The translations under genes and the position numbers were made by a program. A DNA stretch of 64,000 nucleotides from Sequoia sempervirens (Eukaryota; Streptophyta; Pinopsida; Cupressales; Cupressaceae): the NCBI GenBank assembly GCA_007258455.2, contig VDFB02373365.1:225584194-225648193 (forward strand), read 5' to 3'. Shown one piece after another: positions 23,798-36,300 of this stretch. Positions within the stretch are counted from its first letter, which is position 1. Each line of letters starts with the position of its first letter. The notes beneath the pieces were generated by a model. That model was not told the origin of the DNA, searched no databases, and worked only from the letters and a program-made list of their open reading frames with translations.

Positions 23798-24745
23798 TCA
23801 TGTGCGATCTGCCCAAAGAGAAAATCTAAGTTGGGTATGCCAGTCCTTTGGGTTTCTTTCTAATAGTTTGCGGATAACAGTTAGGAGGTTTTTGTTGGAT
23901 GACTCAGCCAAACCATTACCCTGAGGGTAATAGTTGGATGCAAACTTAATGATAATCCCATGATCAAAAGTCCAATTGGACAACTTTAACGATGAAAAAG
24001 CAGGACCATTATCACAAACTAAAGACATGGGACATCCAAAACAATTAATGATACATGATTCGATGAAGTTAATAACTACCTCTGAAGTGCATTGATTGCA
24101 AGCAAGGGCCTCAGTCCATCTTGTAAAATAATCAGTGACAGTAAGGATATACTTGTGTCTTGTAGAGGAAGGCGGGTTGATTGGACCTATGAAGTCCATC
24201 CCCCATTGTGCAAAAGGTTTTACCTCAAAGATCGGTTGGAGTGGGAGTGTTGCATACTTCTCTTTGGTTGCCACAGTTTGACATACATGACAAGTTCTGA
24301 CGTGGTTGTGTGTATCCTTAAACAGTGTAGGCCAGTAGTAACCAACTCTCAAAATTTGGTTCACTGTAGAAGGTGTTGATCCATGGCCTATACCATATCT
24401 GTCATGGAATTCCAACATCACTCTTTCAGATTCTTCCTTTCCTAGGCACCTTAAGTAAACACCTTTATGATTTTTCTTATATAGGATAGCTCCTTTCAAC
24501 ATAAAATTGTCACTCTTTAAGTGCAATGCCCTTCTTTGTATTGAATTAAGATGATCAAGGCATCTTTGAGTCAAAAGATAGTGAACAATATCATCATACC
24601 ACTTGCCAAGAGAAACATCTTCTAAATTATAGCTCTGAGTTGTAAGATCAGGGCTTGTTTCTGCCATTGTCTTTGTAAGCCTTGCCCTCTTACTAGCTTC
24701 ATGGGTTGAATTTCCACATCGTACTCTTGTAACATAGTTACCCAC
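23798..24745 (-). pseudogene. Integrase core, Tat-like element
   Basis: A 315-codon stretch. Zinc-binding residues are H114/H121 and C152/C155 (TCHVCQ); the catalytic triad is D184 (WGMDFIGPI), D245 (VCDNGPAF) and E281 (NGLAESSNK) with exactly 35 residues between D245 and E281. All catalytic residues are present. The first ~40 residues overlap the end of the RT-RNase H ORF (24622) in another frame, so a frameshift separates the two; it joins the GPY/F part at 23713 after another break. Confidence 0.9.
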
Positions 24746-26100
24746 TTGGCTCTATGTTCTCCCAGCTCATTCTGCATCAACAACAGCTTGACCGCATGAT
24801 CAGGAACTATTGCAAAGATTTTGTTTATGAGGATATAATGCCTAAATTTATTTACAGCTCTGACTAAGGCATAGGCATACTTTTCCACACTTGGGTATCC
24901 CAGCTCTGCATCCTTCAATGGTGCACTCATGAATGCTATGGGATGCTTGTTTCCTTGATCTGACTTTTGGGTTAACATAGCAGCACATGAATGATCAGAG
25001 GAAAATGAATATATATAGAATGGCTTAGCATAGTCTGGACTTACCAAAACAGGAGATTTAGCAATAGCTCTCTTTATCTCTGTAAATGCTTCCTTTGCTT
25101 CTATATTCCACTCAACTTTTTCCTCTTGTTTCAACATTGCATTCATGGGCTTGACTATTTCTGCAAACCCAAGGATAAACTTCCTCACAAAGTTGATCTT
25201 ACCAAAGAATGATTTCATTTCTTTCTTGCTGGCAGGTGGTGGGATTTTAAGTATGGCTTCTATTCGTTCTAGATCAATGGCAATTCCTTTCTCAGAAAGA
25301 ACATGCCCCAACAATTTACCCTCTGTGACTCTAAAGATACATTTCTTTGGATTAAGTGATATCCCAAAATCTCTACATTTCTGAAAAACTTTGCGCAAAT
25401 ATGAGATATGATCACCTCTCCTCTTGGAAAAGACTATTAGATCATCCATATAAATGATTATGAACTTACCAATTATGTCTTTAAAGGAAATGTCCATGGC
25501 TCTTTGGAATGTGGCTCTAACATTAATCAAGCCAAAGGGCATCCTCTTGTAGGAAAAAGTTCCCCACTTGGTGGTGAAAGCAGTCTTGTGCCTGTCCTTA
25601 TACTGTATCATGACCTGGTTGTATCCTGAATAACCATCCAAGAAGGACATCATCTAAGATCCATTGACAATATGGAGCACTTCATCCAGTGAGGGTACTA
25701 GATAATTATCTTTTTCTAAAGCTCTTATTCAAGTTCCTGAAATCCACACATAGCCCGATTTCACCATTTTTCTTTCGTACTGGAACTAGGTTTGCAACCC
25801 AAGTAGAGTGTCTGACTAGAAATATTATCCTTGCAGACAACAATTTCTACACTTCCTTCTATATTATGGGTTCCAGTAAAACATTGATGGGCTTTGCCTC
25901 TGTCTGAAAGGATTTACTCTTGGATTGAGAGGAATAGTATGGGTTATGATTGATGTATCATAAGTCTTTAAGTCTTCATAACTCTAGGCTATCACATCTG
26001 GATATCTATGTAGTGCATCGATGATTCCTTATCTTTCTTCAGGAGTACATACTTTTCCAATAAAAACATTTTTGACATCATCCTAAGTTCCCATATTATA
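24622..26100 (-). pseudogene. Reverse transcriptase and gypsy-type RNase H, Tat-like element
   Basis: The longest open part is 24622-25653. It contains GYNQVMIQ, MPFGLINVRATFQRAM, the catalytic IIYMDDLIVFSK, and then a gypsy-type RNase H with FYIYSFSSDHSCAAML and HPIAFMSAPLKDAELGYPSVE. The first RNase H Asp expected in this segment is not obvious, as is common in Tat elements. Upstream at 25700-25800 RKKNGEIGLCVDFRNLNK is readable, followed by a frameshift and a stop before MMSFLDGYSGYNQ. Non-functional as it stands. Confidence 0.88.
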
Positions 26101-26442
26101 TTTGTCACACTGTCCACTAATGGACTCTTTCCTGGTATCCTGTTCTTGCTCCCTGACCTTTTCCACATCAAAGATCCTTTCCAATTGCACCATCCCTCTA
26201 GGAATTGTATTGGTCTTTAGATTAATTACCCCTTCCAAGTCCATCTCAGCTTCTTGGAGTTCAGTTTCATCAATGACTTGAGAAGCAAAGACATCGATAC
26301 TAGTAATGAAATATAAGATATGCTTGTCATCTTCAAATACCTAGAAGTTGGTGACATTATCAGGTACTGAGGGTACTAGGGTCAGCTCCATAGTAAACCT
26401 CTTTAATCCAGAAAGAGACAGAGGTTGCAATGTACTAGTTGC

Positions 26443-27306
26443 CTAGGCTAAGGAGTCAGTTGTCTGGTTCCTATTTCGTGGAATCAACTGGGTGTTGAAG
26501 GCATCAAATCCTTCAATGAGGTCCCACACTCTATGTCTATAGTTGGTCATTCTCTTGTCATGACAAGAGTATTGTCTCCTAACTTGCTTGACTACCAACT
26601 CAGAATCTCCAAAAACTTGCAAGATCTTAACCTTTTTCTTCAATGCTATTAACAGTCCATGCACCAAAGCCTCATATTCTGCTACATTATTTGTACAGTG
26701 AAATTGAAGTCTATGAATAGAAAAAAATGTCTTACCTCTTGGACTAATTAGCTTGAATCTATCCCCAGCTCCCTGCCTTGATTTGGACCCATCAAATCTT
26801 AAAGTCCAACAACAAGCAATTGCAAAATTCCCTGCTTTTTCACTTGCATTGTTACTGCTGGATGGCTCTTTAGAAAGCATTACTCTTTTTCTTTTGGGAT
26901 CTTCCTGGACATTTTGGATATCAATTTTAACTGCAGGAGTAGGGTTAATACACTTCTGTATTTGTTCCACTACAATCTGGCATAGGCAACATTCCAATTC
27001 TGAATGAAAAGCATTATACACTCTGCACCAATTGGGTAAGAGTAATTCCCCAAAGTTCATTCCTCTTCCTAACTGAACTTGGTCTTCAATGCACTCCTGA
27101 ATAAACTTCTGAAAATTATCTAACAAGCACAGCTGGTTGTCTTTCATATTACCATCATTTTCAACTAGTTCGATCAGGACTTCAATACCACTAGATTCTG
27201 CTGTAAGGTCAATAGGTGTTGTGTGGAACATAAAAACCTCCTCCACATCAGGTTCCTCAAGAGGGGCTGTGAGCATATAGTTACCCATACTTATTTTTGA
27301 TACCAA
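26443..27306 (-). pseudogene. Second (archaeal-type) RNase H, upstream of RT, Tat-like element
   Basis: A 287-codon stretch. The C-terminal half is an RVT_3-type RNase H: WTLRFDGSKSRQGAG (first Asp), NNVAEYEALVHGL (Glu), VFGDSELVVKQV (Asp), and a final RNRNQTTDSLA (Asp). All four catalytic acids appear kept. The N-terminal half is an acidic linker. Tat elements are known to carry an additional RNase H of this type. Here it lies between protease and RT, so the order is protease, this RNase H, RT, gypsy RNase H, integrase. Confidence 0.85.
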
Positions 27307-27399
27307 GATTTCAGTAGAGGTTTTCTAATATTTCGTGATCATGTACTTCATTCTGAGTTCTCTTTCAATTCTAATCTAGTTTGGCACTCCCTTCTAGGG

Positions 27400-27702
27400 A
27401 AGCTACATATGGGAATGATCAGTCGAAACATATCCATTCAAATCCATGGTAAAGTCTCTTCTCAGGATTAGGCCATAAGCATCAGGGATTTCAGCCACCT
27501 GTATATTGATAACCTATTGAATCCTAGGATCATAAGCAATTTGCATTTGAATCATATTTAACTCTCCTACAACATTGACTTCAGTCCTATCCAATTGTGT
27601 GACTTTCTTTTGTGAATCAGCAGGAGTAATACCCATAGCTCTACATACACCGAAAGGCATAACGTTGGTTGAGGCACCAAAATCCAACAAACAATTATGC
27701 AA
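27400..27702 (-). pseudogene. Aspartic protease, Tat-like element
   Basis: The start is CLLDFGASTNVMPFGVCRAMG, the retropepsin active site in the Tat form (usually Asp-Ser-Gly-Ala; here Asp-Phe-Gly-Ala). It continues to 27514 with NVVGELNMIQMQIAYDPRIQ and then stops. The protease would cut the Gag-Pol polyprotein. Ser-to-Phe in the active site and the stops make it inactive by prediction. Confidence 0.8.
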
Positions 27703-27728
27703 ATTCTTACTGAATATTCAAACAGAAA

Positions 27729-28823
27729 TCAAGAATGGAGGTGTGTTTTTTTCCCTTGAAACAGAGTTAAGGGAGTATCTACTTGAGCAACTTGATATTT
27801 TTCCTTCTCTTTCCCAGTATCTCCAGGGGGCATATGGACTTGATTATAAGTTTGATTGTGTCTTCCTACTGATTGAGAACTAGATGCTCTATTGACACTC
27901 TCGCTAACTGGTTTATCTTGTAACATTGAATTTGCATTATAAGACCCTAATACTGCATTCCTAATGGTTGGAACTCTTAGTAACTCAAATGCAGATAGGC
28001 TTACCTTTAATTTTTTGAGTTCCTCAGCAACATAGAAAGCTAATTGATCCTCACTCAAATCAGCAGGGGCCTCCTTTGGGTATTCGATCACTCTGTCTTT
28101 GTTTGTATCAACATTCCTCCCTTTTGGCACATCAGCATGTCCTGGATCTTGAGATAAATATTGCTTGGACACCTGAGGCAGTGATGGATTATTGCTAGCA
28201 TTAGGGTGTGGAGGCGTGTTAAAATTGTTCGGTGGGATGGAAGTAGTGAAGAGGCCTCTAGCCTGTGGATGTCGATGTGGCAGTTCCCTTAAGTCATACT
28301 TCTTGATAGGTCTCTGGAATGTCTACACTTCTTCAACATAAGCCTCTTCCTCATCTCTGGGACCATTATCATTCACTAGACTCTCATCAAATGACTGTGT
28401 CATTTCATCCCCATTGCATACCTGGTCTGCCTCTTCCTCCAACATATCAGATTCCTCTTCAAGTGCATTCTCCTTACTTTGTGGAAAAGGAGCATGATTC
28501 AACACCAATACTGGTGAATCGTAAGTATTAGATGGTACTATTTCCTAACTAACTGCATTGTTTTCCACTTCGTACTAAAAGATTGAGGCTATTGTTTGGA
28601 ATTCTTGACAATCTAACTTAGAATGTTGACTCATTTTGTGGAGCCTACACCATCCTGATAAAGCTGCCTCAGCTAGATATACTCCGCTAGGAGGCTTCTC
28701 CTGATTAATTGGCTGATTGACATACTGGTTGACAGGTTGATTAATTGATTGATCTAATGGGTGGGGACTCCTCCATTGTTGGGTCCTGTGTTCCAAGTCT
28801 TGTTCTGTCCTGACAGCTGCCTC
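27729..28823 (-). pseudogene. Gag C-terminal zinc knuckle and gag-protease linker, Tat-like element
   Basis: At 28575-28796 an open stretch contains a Gln/Asn-rich part (QSINQPVNQYVNQPINQ) and the knuckle CRLHKMSQHSKLDC. At 27729-28172 the linker carries LSAFELLRVPTIRNAVL, which precedes the protease in Tat-type elements. The frame opens after a TAG near 28822, only about 10 bases from the LTR edge at 28834, so the N-terminal part of gag is not on this side of the repeat. Confidence 0.75.
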
Positions 28824-29738
28824 CTATCGAATCTGTTGATGATGTTTTCTGCACAACAACAACTCATACAGAATATAATATCATATCTCACTTGAAAGGT
28901 AGATCTCTATCAGCAAGCCTCAAGAGATAAACCCAAGGTCTCTAATGTCAGGTCTTGATAATGCACAAACAACTCAGTGATAAATGTGAAAATGCTGGCA
29001 ATCACAATGGGACCTTACTACAAGTAAAATACTGAATCTCAATTTATCAAATCTAACAATATGATGATACTTCAATCCTAAATCTAACCCAATAATCAAA
29101 GAAATAACAAAATATAAGGGTTTCAAAGAGATTTCTAAACTTAATATTAAACCTAAGATTAACAATGCAAATGACCAATACTCGAAATGGACCAATCCCT
29201 CAAAACTGATCTCTACTTAACCATGATAAATCTACAATCTTATAGAAACAATGCAATCTTCTAAGGTGTTAAGATTTTCAAATCATGAACATTCATTCAA
29301 ACAACCCTATTGCAATTGAAATGAATAAACCTCCATAATTGAACTTAAGCACAATGAATATAAAAGTCCAGGCTAACTTTGCAAAGCAACTAACAATCAG
29401 TTGGTTGCAAAAAGTATGGACTAGGGATTGCTGCAACACCTCAAATATCAAACCATAAACACTATTAAATCAAATCTAATCTAAATGCTACCTTCCTAAA
29501 AGCAATTCTAAAGATATAATAACATGAACCATGACAAATAAGAAGAAACACAAGTATGGCGCCAAATCACAATGTCATTACTTGCATAAAATTATCCATT
29601 GTAGCAACAATTCCAGCTTTTGTTACAATATTTGATTAAGATTAACTACTTGCTAACACTTTCTCTACTTAATTCGCTTCTAACTATCTCTCTATGTATC
29701 TATGTCTAAATTCTTAACCCTTACAAATGAGGCAAAAT

Positions 29739-29751
29739 GCCATATTTATAG
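29739..29751 (-). promoter_or_regulatory. TATA box in right Tat-like LTR
   Basis: Identical to the one at 16031-16043 (minus strand CTATAAATATGGC). As this is the 5' LTR, it would drive the genomic transcript, starting near 29710 and reading left through R-U5 into the zinc knuckle and pol. Confidence 0.6.
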
Positions 29752-29939
29752 AACCCCCAAAAAACATGTCGACCAAGATAGGATTTTACAATAAATAACA
29801 AGGCCCAACAAGTCAACCAAGAGAAATTAAAAATAATAAAATAGGCATTAAATGCATGAACTTCATCTAGGTCGGCCTGGGATCTCCAATGTAGCCCAGA
29901 CCAATGCATGGAAAAATAACAGGGAAGCACAAATATCGA

Positions 29940-31690
29940 TCTAGCCAATCATTAACTGCCTTCCCCTTTGTCCTTATTCCGATCCAACATTTCATGAACC
30001 TTCAAAAGCACACTATCCAAGTTAGCCACAAGTGGCAAAGGAAAAACCCTAATTTTCCTTTCAATTGATGCAATTTCTTCCATTGACTGTTTTACTGACT
30101 TATCCCAATCAACCCTATAGGTGAAGTATTTATCCATGAAAACAATGTATCTAGCCGCATCATCTAGCTGATGCTCAGAAACATAATCATCATTAATTGG
30201 GGCATAAATATCATGCCACCACTTCCTTAGCTATTCCAAACTCAAATACTTAGGAGTGATCTTCCTCCTTCCTGTCATAATCTCAAAGAAAGCAATGGAG
30301 CCATTGTACACACTAGCTAGGGTATCATCAATCTACCTCCTCTGTTTGTAGATCTTCAAAACCTTCAACCTAATCTACAATGCTTCAAACCACTCCCAAG
30401 GCTCAGCAGCTCTGGAGGAAGGAAGAATCTTATCACTTACCAGCTTATCCCTAGTGTACTCCATGATAGTCCTGGTTTTCTGCAGCAGGAGGTATGTATC
30501 TTCTCTGTCCTAAGCCAACACCTCCTTCAACCAATTAGTCACTCTTATAGCATCCTTTCCAGTCAACAATATCTCTTTGATAGCTTCATTACCCTTGGTT
30601 TGCACCTCTTGCAACCAATTTGCAGTGGAAAGACCAAAATCTTTCATCTTTTCCAGCTCAGTAATGGTCTCCTGGGGTAACAGATTTGCAGCAGAAACCA
30701 AAGGATTAATAGATTGTAGGGGTTTCATCAAATCTTCCAAGCATTTCTTGGGATTTTCATTTTCCTTCTTTAGCTCTTGCTTGGTCTTCATTTCCTTCCT
30801 CAACTTGCCCAAGATGACTGCACTCGAACCCTCATAATCCTCAATATCTTGCTCAACGGATGTAGGCCCTAGATTGAAAGTCTGAACATTGTAATCCTTT
30901 CCACCCACATTATCCCTATTTTTATATGGAGTAGGGGTGGCAATGTGAACAACCCTGTTATGAGCTGCATCCCTTTCAATCCTTGACATTACCCTAGCCT
31001 TCTTCTTACCTTTATCTTTTTCAATTTTGGCTAGCAGCTCATCCCAATTGGGTGGACTATCTTCCACAACAACTTGCTTTCTTTTTATCTCCTTGTCCAA
31101 CCAACCAGGGACAATGTACTCCAACTGCACTTTGCTTTGTTTCTCCTCCTGCTTATCCGTAGGTGCCCCTTCACCCAAATTCTGCTTCTCAGGAGTTTCA
31201 TCTGTCTTGCTTTCTCTTTATTTAGCATGTTCTTCTTCTTGTATAGGTGATGGAACCTTCCCTGTCTCTTCTTCCACTGGCGGTGATCTAACCTCCTCGG
31301 CCCCAACAGGTGACTCTAGATAAGCTACCAAAGAAGACTGCATTACCTTTTCAATTTCTGCCTCTGCACTATGAAGATCACCCTCATGAAATTCTTCTCC
31401 TTCAGTATCCAGATGATCCTCAACATTTTCTGACTCACTTGGTTTACTTTCAGCTTCATGATCAGAAGGAACAGCATCACATTGCACATCATGAGAAACA
31501 ACTGAAGGGAGATCAACCTTAGGAATACTATCCTTAGGAGAAGGATTCCTAGACCTCCTTGTGTACACCTTGCCCTTCTCCTCTAAACTTTCTACATTTA
31601 CCACTGGTGGGGTAGCTTCTTCTCTTGCCTTAGAGCCTACCTTTTTTGATAATTTTAAGACTTTTCTCCTCTTAGGCACAGGAGCACCAA
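29940..31690 (-). pseudogene. Acidic coiled-coil ORF in right Tat-like LTR
   Basis: Same protein as at 16013-17940. Open stretches 31679-31218, 31178-30510 and 30137-29952 share one frame. The last residues are HEMLDRNKDKGEGS. The two copies agree in length and domain order, with mainly conservative differences, so the sequence was coding when the LTRs diverged from a common template. Function unknown. Confidence 0.55.
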
Positions 31691-31699
31691 TCTCAGGAT

Positions 31700-33263
31700 T
31701 CTATTTTTCAGTCCCCCCTTGCCCTCTGTCAAAGTTCTGACCTAAGGATTACCCCTTATCATAGTTCTATCTTCTATCATTATTATACCCTCTGTCATTG
31801 TTGAATCCTCAATCGTTGTTGTATCCTCTTTCATTGTTGTAACCTCTGTCCTGGTTATATCCTCTTTCATGACGTTGCCCTCTATCAAAGTGTTGTCCTT
31901 GTGGATTCTCTCTATTCTGATTGGATTACATATTTCTCTAAGCAGCTTGCAACTGACTATTATGGTTCCTCAAGTAAGTTACCTCCATATTCAGTTTCTT
32001 TATTTGTTCAGAAAATTCATCCAGTTTCTCCTTGTTAGGATTACTGTATGGAGGTTGATTCACATTATTCTAGAAATATCCTACTACAGCGTTGGCATTC
32101 AGCGCTTGATTCAAAACTTCAGAATTCTGCAGGTATGAAGGATAGCTAGCCTGGGGTTGGATATGTAGAGGTTGATTCACATTTTATTGAGGGTAACTAA
32201 TTGTGGATAATACTTGTCCCATAGGAGGTCCTGATGAGGGACCAGAGGAAATTGAGGTACTGGATTCATGATTAGAGTATGGTTTGCAAGAGCCTGGTTG
32301 AAAGCTGGAACTTGTCCAAGGTGAGCAACAAGTCCTAATGAGGGTAGAGGTCCATATAGATGTTTCCTTATATTAGTGCTAACCTTCACAGCCTCTGCAT
32401 ATGCATCAAGTAGACTAGCAGGAGGGTTATTACTCCACTTCATAAAAGTAGCTGTCAAACTATCAAGTCCCTCATAATAAACCTCTAGGGCAATAGGGTC
32501 ATCAACAACATAAGGGGATTGTAGTCTGGTATAGGTATGATGAAACCTATTGTTGAAAGACCCTATAGGCTCATTGAAATCTCTTTTAACATTAGTGAAT
32601 TGACGGTACAGTTCATTTGAACTAATGGGAATTCGAAACTTCTGCAAAAAGGTAGCCTCTAGCTCAGTCCAATGCTTGATAGACCCAGCAGGTAAATGGT
32701 TGTACCAATAGAATGCATCTTCCCCCAATGAATAAGGAAAGAGTCTACAAGCTACATCCTCATGGTTTATCCCTCTATCCTTAAGGCCAGTCTGAAAGAT
32801 CCTGATGTGTTCCTCGGCAATTCTATTGGGATCATTGACATGGAATTTTCAACAAAAGTGTTCAGGGTTTTTGGGCATAACATTGTAAATGAAAAAACTT
32901 AATGGGGATGGGTTGGTTGCTAGGAAAGCCATTGGTGGAGGTGGGGGTGGTAATGGCTGATTTATGACCGGCTGAGGTTGTGGACTGGGAATGCCCTCAA
33001 ACCCAGATGAACCTAATGAAGATGGGGATGATGATGATTCTCCCTTTTTGTTGGTCCTTCTAGACCTAGTAGGGTCTGGTAATTCTGTAAATTCTTCCTC
33101 TCCTAGAGCAGATCTTTTTCTTCTTCTGAATCTCTTAGGAGAGATGGTGTTCAAAAACTGATCCAACTTGCTTATTCAAGCCCTCCTTCTAGCACCAATC
33201 TTCAAAGGGAAGTCCCCACCAAAACCAGTCTTATGCTTGTCTCTCTTGACAATGGCATCAAAG
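31700..33263 (-). pseudogene. Gag-like ORF in right Tat-like LTR
   Basis: The best copy of this gag. 33166-32849 is the linker (PTRSRRTNKKGESSSS, a six-proline run, ending in NVMPKNPEHFC). 32728-32177 is the gag capsid domain: EDAFYWYNHLPAGSIKHW, ATFLQKFRIPISSNELYRQF, VKRDFNEPIGSFNNRFHHTY. A Pro-rich part and the Asn/Arg-rich repeat tail (31740-31900) follow. 33167-33263 is the end of ORF1 in the same frame, cut by the LINE. Gag would form the particle; stops and frameshifts make this copy defective. Confidence 0.8.
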
Positions 33264-33394
33264 TCACAGATCTACCTAGTTTTTTTTTTTTTTAAACAAA
33301 AGGGGTAAAAATTTTATTCAATCAGAACCATAGTACAAAGCAAAGGCCAAAGGCCAACCAAAACAGAGCACCACCAGACCAACCAGCAACAACA

Positions 33395-36300
33395 CTACCT
33401 ATTCATGTCCTCCACTAGTAACCTCTCAAGGGTCTCAAGATAATGAGAAGAAAGCTCATCCTTTCCACTGATATCCCAACCATCCACATTCTCAGAGGCC
33501 CACTTCGCAAGACAGTCGGCAACTTTGTTCCACTCTCTAGGGATATGACAAAAGGAGACAGAATCCAAGGAGCTGCAAAGACTCAAAATCTGTCTGCCCA
33601 CGGAAGCTAATTGCCAACTAACATCATCAAACCTTTGATTGTTCAGCAAGTCCACAACAATCTGAGAATCCGACTCACATATGATCCTCCTCCAGCCTAA
33701 AGAGCATCCACGCTCAACAGCAATCTTAATAGCCAGGGCCTCCATCAGATTATTAGATTGCTGCCCTTTGTAACTAGAGAAGACAAAAACCACACCACCA
33801 TCATTACCTCTACCAATACCCCCCACACCAGCATGACCAGGGTTCCCACGAGAAGAACCATCAGTATTAATCTTTAGGACCCCCACTGGGGGAGGCATCC
33901 ACTTCCCATCACGACAAACGCGTTGCCAAACCTGACGGGGCCTTCTGCCAGCAAAATAACCCTGGTTACTATCCCCCAAGCTCAAATTCTGCACAATATC
34001 CAAATCACCAGGATCAATATTTTCAAACATGTCGCACTTAGCCGAAATAGTCTCCTGAAGCCTACTAATTATCTTCTTCCACAGTTGAAGATTTCCCAAA
34101 TTGGAACCACAAAAAACTCTACGGTTCCTCTCCAACCAAAGGTTCCAAAGAATGAAAATAGGCCCAATAGACCAGGCCACCTGAAGGAAAGGAGTCTTTG
34201 TTGGTGGTCTGCCCAAACTTTCCCAGAAGTCAATCAAGGAGGTAGCATGAATACACCCATGATGCCAAGCCTCCCACCATCTGTGCCATAACTCCCTAGA
34301 GTAAGGGCAAAGAAAAAACAAGTGGGAGGAACACTCCTCACTGTGAGAACAAAGAAGGCAAATAGAGGGCCCTGAAAGCCACGCTTGCGAAGGTTTTCCC
34401 AAGTGAGGCACTTCCCCTGAGCAACCAACCATAAGAAAAAATTACATTTGGGCCAAGAGAAGTTGTCCCAAACCTTCTTCCACCAGTGCACCTCAGCAGG
34501 ACCATAAAAGTTCCTGTCCAGCATAGCATAGCCTTGGGCAACAGTAAATTTACCTTTTGGACTAGGATTCCAAGCTAGAACATCCCTCCCATTAAGGGAG
34601 CTACAAAGCCGAGCCTCCAAAACTCTAGAAAGAACAACATGATCCTCATCAGATCCACCCATGGGCCACTCCTGTGGGTCTTTCCAGCAAGCCACCACCG
34701 CCTGCCCAATACGCTTGATAGTTTTAAAATGCTCCACCTTAATCCAACCGGCCTCAGAAAAAATATGGCAAAGAGGCTGAAGCTGAGGAAAACTAGAAAG
34801 AATGGGAGGGTGGCCATCCCAAGAGTCCTGCCAAAATAGAACATCAGAGCCTCTATTACAGATCCAGAAGAGGCCCTCCTTAATCAGCTGAGCACCCTTC
34901 TTAAGGGTATCCCAAATACAAGAACCTTTACCCAACAAAGGAAGACGCGGCACATCGAGGCAATCAGCACCAGGAAGATACTTGTGGGCCAGAATCTTAG
35001 CCCAATCCTGATCAAGATTGTTACACCACCTCCAGTACAGCTTGGCAGCCAAGGCAGTGACAACAAGTGCCATAGACCTGAGACCAAGGCCCCCAGCATG
35101 CTTCGGCCTGCAAACAGACTCCCACTTGACCAGGCTCCATTTTGAGGAGAGAAGGTTGCCAGACCATAGAAACTGCCGAGACAAAGCATCAAATTCCCGC
35201 ACAAAGGTGGACGGGGGAACCTGCACACAACACCTATAAATGGGGAGAGACTGCACCACTGTCTTAAGGAGAATCACTCTCCCAGCAGACGATAGCCATC
35301 TATGAGTCCAATGGCTAACTCTACTTCGAAATTTATCCAAAATACCCTGCCAATAGTCTCTCCGCTGTCCTCCCAAAGCCAAAGGGATCCCAAGGTACAT
35401 CAGGGGAAGAGAGCCGATCTGAAATCTTAGGATCCTAGCAATCCTGTTCTGAATAAGCTGAGGAGTATTAAAGAAATAGATAGAGGATTTATCATCATTA
35501 ATACGTTGACCAGAAGCCTTCAGATAGATGTCTAAGGCTCGCCTGAAGTTCACCGCCTCGCTAATTCTAGCCAAGCCCATTAGCCCAGTGTCATCCACAA
35601 ACTGAAGATGAGAGTAGGAAGGGAGAAGGTTGTTCCAACTCCAACCATGGATAAGACCCTGTCTCACCTGAGATTTAATAAATCTACCAAGACCCTCAGC
35701 CATGATAATGAATAAGTAAGGGGATAAAGGATCCCCTTGCCGGAGTCCCCGAGAAGCGCTAAACAAATCTGTAGGTTCCCCATTAATGAGAACAGAGAAT
35801 GAGGTAGAGGTCACACAACTAAGAACCCAGTTCACCCATTCCTCGGCAAAGCCAAAAGCCAAGAGAGTTTTCTGTAAGAATTCCCAGCTCACCCGATCAT
35901 AAGCTTTAGACATGTCAAGTTTAATAAACATAGCCTTCTCCTTAGAGTTAGCCATAGAATGAACAGCTTCCATGGCTATCACAACACCATCCAAAATTTG
36001 TCTCCCTTCAACAAAACCACCCTGCTCAGCCGAGATCAAAGAACCAAGGAGTGGTTTGAGTCTCTCAGCAATCAATTTGGTGATGATCTTGTAAACAACG
36101 TTACATAACGCAATAGGCCTGAATTGAGCTAACTGGTTAGCTCCTTCCAGCTTAGGTATGAGGGCCAAGAAGGTAGAATTCATAGACTTGAGCATCTGTT
36201 TGCTCCTAAGAGATTCCTGAACCACCTCAAGGAGATCAAACTTTATAATTTCCCAGAACTCTTGAAAGAACTCAATTGGAAACCCATCAGGACCAGGCGC

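Noticed and set aside
34234..34541. Alternative C-terminus of LINE ORF2 and a small overlapping ORF
   Set aside because: The sequence after residue 1107 is out of frame with the zf-RVT/RNase H region that continues in the next frame; it is a frameshift tail.
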